From Lysobacterales bacterium (GTDB lineage: Bacteria > Pseudomonadota > Gammaproteobacteria > Xanthomonadales > S139-57), in contig JALWTZ010000405.1 of assembly GCA_026993285.1 (NCBI GenBank), forward strand, positions 1-11,502: a stretch of 11,502 nucleotides of DNA, written 5' to 3'. The stretch's first letter is position 1, and every line of letters begins with the position of its first letter. The position numbers and the translations under genes are program-made. Positions 7,432 to 11,502 of this stretch are shown here, piece after piece. Below the pieces are notes generated by a model. The model saw only the letters and a list, made by a program, of their open reading frames with translations. It made no database searches and had not been told where the DNA came from.

Positions 7432-8489
7432 CAGTCGAAACTCCTTAGTGCCAGACCACACGCAATCATCAGCGCAGGTGCATCCTCACTCAACCGCTGT
7501 GCCGACACCCGCGGTGCCAGGGACATGTCCGCAACCGGATTGGCAATAGTGGTTGGCACACCCAACTGCTCGGCCACCAGTTCATCAATGCCGTCGATGG
7601 AGGCACATCCACCAGCCAGCACGATATGGTCCACCGAGTTGTTTTCACTGGCACCAAAGAAGAATTGCAAGGTTCGGCTGACCTGCTGAACGACCGCTTC
7701 CTTGAAGGGTTGCAGCACTTCGATCTCATAGCTTTCGGGCAAGCCCCCCTGCTTTTTCGCCAGCCCGGCCTCCTCATAGGAAAGCCCGTACCTGCGCATG
7801 ATTTCATCGGTCAGCTGCTTGCCCCCAAACAATTGCTCACGGGAGTAGATGGCCCGGTTTTCCTTGAGAACGATCAGGGTGGTCATGGTGGCGCCAATAT
7901 CCACCAGCGCCACCAGGGCATCCGGTGTCAGGTCGATCTGGTCGGCCACCAGGGAGAAGGCATTCTCGCTGGCAAAGGCCTCCACATCCACGATCTTGGC
8001 TTCCAGGCCCGCTGCCTCGATCACCTCCACCCTGGCTTCAATGTTTTCATTTCGACTGGCCGCCAGCAGGACATTCATGGCCTCTTCGTTATCCTTGACC
8101 TGCCCGATGACTTCAAAGTCCAGGCTGACTTCATCCATGGGATAGGGGATGTACTGGTTGGCCTCCATTTCGATCTGCTCTTCCAGCTCGTCCTCGGTGA
8201 GATCCGCCGGCATGGTGATGATCTTGGTAATCACCGCAGAACCGGCCACTGCCACCACGGCCTGCTTGCTGCGTGTGCCCGAACGCTGCACGGCCCTGCG
8301 CACCGCATCGGAAACGGCTTCAGGTTCTTCGATGTTTTTTTCGACCACCGCGTTGGGCGGCAGGGGTTCCACCGCGTAATGCTCCACCCGATACCGCCCC
8401 CCGCTCTGGCTGAGCTGGAGCAGCTTGACTGCGGTAGAGCTGATGTCTATCCCCACAAGTGCGGGCTTTCTCGATCCGAACAGGGCCAC
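7431..8489 (-). CDS. pilM: Type IV pilus actin-like ATP-binding protein PilM
   Basis: This 352-residue cytoplasmic protein has the actin/FtsA-like fold. The phosphate-1 loop is G13-I-D15-I-S-S near the N-terminus, phosphate-2 is V196-D197-I-G199-A-T, and the adenosine motif is L-A-G-G at 291-294. 'ANQYIPYP' at 110-117 is another stretch conserved in PilM. PilM binds ATP and the N-terminal tail of PilN and so forms the cytoplasmic ring of the alignment complex. The start codon is GTG at 8489, with GGA about 8 bases upstream; no in-frame ATG fits better. It is the first gene of the pil operon and has a promoter about 50 bases upstream. Size matches known PilM. Confidence 0.97.
   Translation of the reverse strand: MALFGSRKPALVGIDISSTAVKLLQLSQSGGRYRVEHYAVEPLPPNAVVEKNIEEPEAVSDAVRRAVQRSGTRSKQAVVAVAGSAVITKIITMPADLTEDELEEQIEMEANQYIPYPMDEVSLDFEVIGQVKDNEEAMNVLLAASRNENIEARVEVIEAAGLEAKIVDVEAFASENAFSLVADQIDLTPDALVALVDIGATMTTLIVLKENRAIYSREQLFGGKQLTDEIMRRYGLSYEEAGLAKKQGGLPESYEIEVLQPFKEAVVQQVSRTLQFFFGASENNSVDHIVLAGGCASIDGIDELVAEQLGVPTTIANPVADMSLAPRVSAQRLSEDAPALMIACGLALRSFD
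7441..7446 (-). promoter_or_regulatory. Ribosome-binding site fixing the pilN start
   Basis: AAGGAG on the minus strand lies 9 bases before the ATG at 7431, inside the last codons of pilM. A longer reading upstream would place ten extra residues before the conserved MARINLLP start, so this site supports the shorter protein. Confidence 0.75.
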
Positions 8490-8538
8490 TGCTTTTGTCC
8501 TTTTTACACTAGGTTAGAGCGAAAACATGTTCCATAAC

Positions 8539-8567
8539 ATTAAATACAAAATCCAACTATTTATCAA
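8539..8567 (-). promoter_or_regulatory. Sigma-70-type promoter for the pilMNOPQ operon
   Basis: On the minus strand TTGATA (8567-8562) and TTTAAT (8544-8539) each match the consensus at five of six positions and are separated by 17 bases. Directly upstream is an A/T-rich tract (8568-8581) that resembles an UP element. The predicted start of transcription, near 8532, leaves a leader of about 43 bases before the GTG of pilM. It is the only convincing promoter seen ahead of the operon. Confidence 0.68.
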
Positions 8568-8682
8568 CAAAAGATTTTTTTCCTTCAGAACCACGCAAAG
8601 TTCACCACTTGCAAGCAGCCATGAGCGCGAACTGGTTCACACTCCGGCAGGCTGACGGGCATCTTCCTGCTGAACAGGCCCC

Positions 8683-8715
8683 AAAAGAAACGGGGCCCCG
8701 GTCTGGAGGCCCCGT
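8683..8715 (-). terminator. Rho-independent terminator after the solute-binding protein gene
   Basis: On the minus strand an 8-bp G/C-rich stem (8715-8708 with 8697-8690, ACGGGGCC against GGCCCCGT) closes a 10-base loop and runs into TTTCTTTT. It begins 27 bases after the stop of the solute-binding gene. It separates that gene from the pilM promoter, so the two units are transcribed independently. The remaining stretch to 8567 holds nothing else I can support. Confidence 0.75.
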
Positions 8716-8741
8716 GATGGATCTTCAGAAAGTCTGCCGGA

Positions 8742-9701
8742 TCAGGGTATGGGCTTGAGCTTCAGCTCCGCATCCGATGCCGGAATGAAGCCATAGGATG
8801 CATAGATATCCTGTGCTTGTTTCGTGCCCAGATAAGCCAGGTATCGCATCGCATTGTATGGGTTACGTCCGGTTTTCAGGCTGCCAATGGCATACCCCAC
8901 CTTATGCTGCATGTTATAGGGTGCAGGAATGCTCACCCCTTCCACGGCTCGACCTTCCGCCTGGGCATGCTTGACTTCAGTGGTCCAGACAATGCCCACA
9001 TCCGCCTTGCCCTGTTCAATGCGCCAGGGCGTTTCCCGGTGATGTCGGGAAGTGAACCAGGTCTTGCCTTCCACAGCCCAGCAGCTCTTGCACTTCTGGC
9101 CACCGGTCACCTTGTCATGCAAGCCCAGATCCTTGAGCATCTGCGAGCCATAGAACTTGAAAATACCCTCGGTCAGCGGATTTGGATGCGATTGCACCAG
9201 GTCATCCCGCCCCAGGTCTTCCGGACCGGCAATACCCTTGGGATTCCCCCTGGCCACCATCAGCTCGAGCTTGTTGTGGGTGTAGATCATGTAGCTGTGC
9301 ATCAGCCCCTTTTTCTTCAGCTTCTTCAGATGCCCCAGATTCACACTGGCAAACAAATCCGGATTGCGGGCGGTCTTCTTGCCCTGGATCATGCCCTGTT
9401 TGAGAATCTGCCCCTTGAGAATCTGCCCGGGCGGTATGGTCTCCACATAGATAGTGCCGATATCCGGATTCCTTTGCTGGAAATCCGCAATCAGCTCCTC
9501 CATGACCATGAACTGGTTCCCTGCCAGGTACAACACCAGATCAGCCGTGTAGGAATCTTCCACGCGTCCATAGGCCACGGGTTGCCCCACGGTAAACGTA
9601 CGGTAGTCATGGCCAAGGCCGGCATCATCCGCAGCCTGAACCGGCAAGCAGCCTCCTGTTCCACAAAGGGCCAGCAGGCCCAGTATCGTTGTTTTCATCA
9701 T
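8742..9701 (-). CDS. Solitary periplasmic solute-binding protein (ModA/PstS-like)
   Basis: This 319-residue protein has a Sec signal peptide (likely cleavage after V-Q-A at 23) and the layout of a type 2 periplasmic binding protein: 'VLYLAGNQFMVMEELIADF' at 56-74, 'NPDLFASVN' at 113-121, a hinge near 145-155 ('LELMVARGNP') and 'GKADVGIVWTTEV' at 231-243. It resembles COG0725-like binding proteins for oxyanions, though the ligand cannot be assigned. Unusual features are C204-K-S-C207 close to H220-H221 ('SRHHRETP') and a duplicated G-Q-I-L-K pentapeptide (92-101). No permease or ATPase gene is adjacent, so it may work with a distant transporter or as a sensor. The second of two ATGs (9698) is 7 bases from AGGAGG and could be the true start. 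It ends in its own terminator. Confidence 0.85.
   Translation of the reverse strand: MMKTTILGLLALCGTGGCLPVQAADDAGLGHDYRTFTVGQPVAYGRVEDSYTADLVLYLAGNQFMVMEELIADFQQRNPDIGTIYVETIPPGQILKGQILKQGMIQGKKTARNPDLFASVNLGHLKKLKKKGLMHSYMIYTHNKLELMVARGNPKGIAGPEDLGRDDLVQSHPNPLTEGIFKFYGSQMLKDLGLHDKVTGGQKCKSCWAVEGKTWFTSRHHRETPWRIEQGKADVGIVWTTEVKHAQAEGRAVEGVSIPAPYNMQHKVGYAIGSLKTGRNPYNAMRYLAYLGTKQAQDIYASYGFIPASDAELKLKPIP
9400..9429. repeat. Tandem 15-bp duplication inside the solute-binding protein gene
   Basis: Two adjacent 15-base units (9400-9414 and 9415-9429) differ only at the last base. In frame they encode G-Q-I-L-K twice at residues 92-101 of the binding protein. The unit is five codons long, so the frame is kept. 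Confidence 0.85.
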
Positions 9702-9705
9702 ATCC

Positions 9706-9711
9706 CCTCCT
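9706..9711 (-). promoter_or_regulatory. Strong ribosome-binding site of the solute-binding protein gene
   Basis: AGGAGG on the minus strand is 4 bases from the ATG at 9701 and 7 bases from the ATG at 9698. The spacing favours the second ATG, which would shorten the protein by one residue. I found no convincing promoter for this gene in the 140 bases before it. Confidence 0.65.
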
Positions 9712-9796
9712 CATCGTGATTGATTTGCCATAATGGCTTCAGACAGATGCCTTGCGGTTGAACTTTTATTCCCGTCAGCCATCCACCATCCGTGGC

Positions 9797-9805
9797 TGTT
9801 ATACT
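9797..9805 (+). promoter_or_regulatory. Extended -10 promoter for the penicillin-binding protein gene
   Basis: The plus strand reads TG, one base, then TATACT (9800-9805), an extended -10 element matching TATAAT at five of six positions. No good -35 lies 17 bases upstream, which extended -10 promoters tolerate. Transcription would start near 9812, leaving about 30 bases of leader before the ATG at 9842. Confidence 0.5.
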
Positions 9806-9841
9806 TCGCGCTCAATTCAGGAATCCGAACCCCGCACGCTC

Positions 9842-11502
9842 ATGTCCCGTTTCAGACGCATCCTTCGAACCCTGCTGTTTCTGGGCCTTCTGGGTACCGT
9901 GCTGGGCGGTATTGCACTGGGCGTGCTCTATCAGTTGATCAGTCCCAAACTGCCCACAGCCGAGGAAATGCGGAATGTGCAGTTCCAGATTCCCTTGCGG
10001 GTCTACAGCGCCGATGGCAAGCTGATCAGTGTGTTCGGTGAAAAACGCCGCATTCCCGTCAAGCTGGAAGCCATCCCACGCCAGCTTCAACTGGCCTTTA
10101 TCGCCGGCGAGGACGACCGTTTCTATCAACACCCCGGCGTGGATTATGAAGGCATACTGCGAGCCGTCTGGTATCTGATTCGCACTGGCCACAAGGGGCC
10201 GGGTGGCAGCACCATCACCATGCAGCTGGCACGCAACTTTTTCCTGAGTTTTGAGCAAACCTACAGCCGCAAGCTGACCGAAATCTTCCTGGCGCTGAAA
10301 ATGGAGCACTATTTCAGCAAGGATGAAATTCTCGAGCTGTATCTGAACAAGATCTATCTGGGCCACCGCGCCTATGGCGTGGCCGCCGCGGCGCAGGTGT
10401 ACTATGGCAAGAAACTCTCGGAACTGACCCTGCCGGAAATGGCCATGATCGCCGCCCTGCCCAAGGCACCCTCTCGCATCAACCCCATCAGCAATCCCCG
10501 ACGTGCCCTGCAACGGCGCAACTATGTACTGGGACGCATGCGGGAGCTGGGCTTCATTGACGACACGCAATGGAAGACGGCCACGCAAACCCCTGACCGC
10601 GCCTATTCCCACGGGCCGGTCGTGGAGTTCGAAGCACCCTATGTAGCGGAAATCGCCCGTACCCAGGTGGTCAATATTCTGGGCAAGAAAGCCTATACCG
10701 AAGGCTACAATGTCCACACCACCATGAACAGCCACCTGCAGCGCACTGCCATCCGTGCCCTGCGCAAGGGGCTGGAAGCCTACGATCGCCGGCATGGCTG
10801 GCGAGGTGCCGAGGCCCATGTCAGCCTGCACCCGGACGATACCCCGGAACAATGGAGCGAGCATCTCAAGCCCTTCCGCCCGGTGGCCGGGCTGGTGCCC
10901 GGGCTGGTGGTGGAACTGGACGACGAGCTGGCCCTGGTATACCTCAGAGACGGGCAGACCATTCCCGTCACCCTGGAGCAGGCAGCCTGGGCCCGCCCCT
11001 ACAAGGACCGCAACCATCGTGGCCCCAGGCCCGAAAACCTCCATGCCATTTTCCAGCCCGGTGACATCATTCGCCTCAAGCGGGGAGAAGATGGTAACTG
11101 GCTGCTGGCCCAGATTCCGGATGTTCAGGGTGCGCTGGTTTCGCTGAACCCGGAAAACGGTGCCATTCAGGCCCTGGTGGGTGGTTACGATTTCAACCTG
11201 AGCAAGTTCAACCGGGTCACCCAGGCCGAGCGACAACCCGGCTCCAGTTTCAAACCCATCATCTATTCGGCTGCGCTGGAGAAGGGGTACACGGCAGCCA
11301 GCCTGATCAACGATGCCCCGGTTGTTTTTGACGACCCTGCCCTGGAAAAGGCCTGGCGACCGGAAAACTATTCACAGAAGTTCTTCGGCCCCACCCGCTT
11401 GCGCGAGGCCATGACCCATTCCCGCAACCTGGTCTCCATTCGCCTGCTGCGGGCCATCGGGCCGGCCTACGCCGCCAGCTATGCACGCCGTTTCGGCTTC
11501 GA
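9842..11502 (+). CDS. mrcA: Class A penicillin-binding protein 1A, N-terminal 553 residues (runs off window)
   Basis: This bifunctional enzyme (also named ponA) polymerises and cross-links peptidoglycan on the outer face of the inner membrane. A membrane anchor lies at about 9-30. The GT51 glycosyltransferase domain (about 50-225) shows G-E90-D-D-R-F-Y with the catalytic Glu90, 'GGSTITMQLARN' at 120-132, 'RKLTEIFLALKME' and 'LELYLNKIYLG'. An OB-like insert (about 320-425) precedes the transpeptidase domain, with S468-S-F-K471 (S-x-x-K, nucleophile Ser468) and S527-R-N529 (S-x-N). The K-T-G motif lies beyond the window. No other in-frame start exists just upstream, but the ATG lacks a good Shine-Dalgarno sequence: AGGAA is 18 bases away. 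The gene is divergent from the solute-binding protein and pil genes, as ponA often is next to pilM. Confidence 0.96.
   Translation, partial: MSRFRRILRTLLFLGLLGTVLGGIALGVLYQLISPKLPTAEEMRNVQFQIPLRVYSADGKLISVFGEKRRIPVKLEAIPRQLQLAFIAGEDDRFYQHPGVDYEGILRAVWYLIRTGHKGPGGSTITMQLARNFFLSFEQTYSRKLTEIFLALKMEHYFSKDEILELYLNKIYLGHRAYGVAAAAQVYYGKKLSELTLPEMAMIAALPKAPSRINPISNPRRALQRRNYVLGRMRELGFIDDTQWKTATQTPDRAYSHGPVVEFEAPYVAEIARTQVVNILGKKAYTEGYNVHTTMNSHLQRTAIRALRKGLEAYDRRHGWRGAEAHVSLHPDDTPEQWSEHLKPFRPVAGLVPGLVVELDDELALVYLRDGQTIPVTLEQAAWARPYKDRNHRGPRPENLHAIFQPGDIIRLKRGEDGNWLLAQIPDVQGALVSLNPENGAIQALVGGYDFNLSKFNRVTQAERQPGSSFKPIIYSAALEKGYTAASLINDAPVVFDDPALEKAWRPENYSQKFFGPTRLREAMTHSRNLVSIRLLRAIGPAYAASYARRFGF

Noticed and set aside
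7626..8537. A 303-codon open frame on the plus strand opposite pilM
   Set aside because: It is antisense to a conserved pilM and its His/Gly-rich translation has no motif or signal. It also runs over the pilM leader.
8561..8569. TTATCAACA, one mismatch from a DnaA box
   Set aside because: It is a single copy that coincides with the -35 region of the pilM promoter. No cluster of boxes or AT-rich unwinding region suggests an origin.
8597..8645. GTTCAC repeated at 8600 and 8635 as a possible activator site pair
   Set aside because: The repeats are short, have no palindrome and do not match a binding site I know. They are too weak to call.
8621..8758. A 45-codon open frame on the plus strand in the pilM upstream gap (MSANWFTLRQ...)
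   Set aside because: It has no ribosome-binding site, runs straight through the terminator hairpin and into the end of the neighbouring gene, and shows no protein-like features.
8817..9719. A 300-codon open frame on the plus strand opposite the solute-binding protein gene
   Set aside because: The minus-strand gene has a signal peptide, a strong ribosome-binding site and a terminator. The plus frame has none of these.
9812..11236. A 474-codon open frame on the minus strand opposite the penicillin-binding protein gene
   Set aside because: The opposite strand encodes GT51 and transpeptidase motifs in perfect order. The antisense translation is low in complexity, Gly/Gln/His-rich and has no recognisable motif.

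Overview
The window looks like chromosomal DNA from a gammaproteobacterium. It carries a complete type IV pilus assembly operon, pilMNOPQ, with a class A penicillin-binding protein gene (ponA/mrcA) divergent and upstream, an arrangement common in Pseudomonas-like and Chromatiales-like Gammaproteobacteria. Several proteins have Sec or lipoprotein signals, as expected for a diderm cell. I cannot name a genus. The style of PilM and PilQ and the lone solute-binding protein loosely suggest a sulfur-oxidiser-type gammaproteobacterium, which is inference only.

Layout, left to right. Positions 1-138 are the end of an IS481-family insertion sequence, including the first 24 codons of its transposase on the minus strand. 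Two bases further on is the stop codon of a secreted polysaccharide-deacetylase-like protein (DUF2334 type, minus, 141-977). A strong minus-strand terminator (1003-1031) separates it from a large lipoprotein built of Ig-like modules (minus, 1052-3346). That gene follows pilQ by 22 bases. Then come pilQ, pilP, pilO, pilN and pilM (all minus, 3369-8489). The M/N, N/O and O/P junctions overlap by 1-4 bases, and one good sigma-70-type promoter lies ahead of pilM (8539-8567). A terminator (8683-8715) closes the next gene, a solitary periplasmic solute-binding protein (minus, 8742-9701). On the plus strand ponA starts at 9842 and runs off the right edge.

How the genes work together. PilM (cytoplasmic, actin-like), PilN and PilO (inner membrane) and PilP (lipoprotein) form the alignment complex. 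It joins the inner-membrane pilus motor to the PilQ secretin pore in the outer membrane. The Ig-like lipoprotein is apparently transcribed with them as a sixth gene and is a candidate surface or periplasmic partner or adhesin. PBP1a makes peptidoglycan, through which the PilMNOPQ channel must pass.

The most interesting parts are the downstream accessory block (Ig-like lipoprotein, terminator, deacetylase, IS481), where many relatives have aroK-aroB, and the IS481 end, whose inverted repeat would fold over the transposase start codon in read-through RNA. The rest is a fairly ordinary pilus locus. I saw no CRISPR array, tRNA or rRNA, and no clear new defence system.
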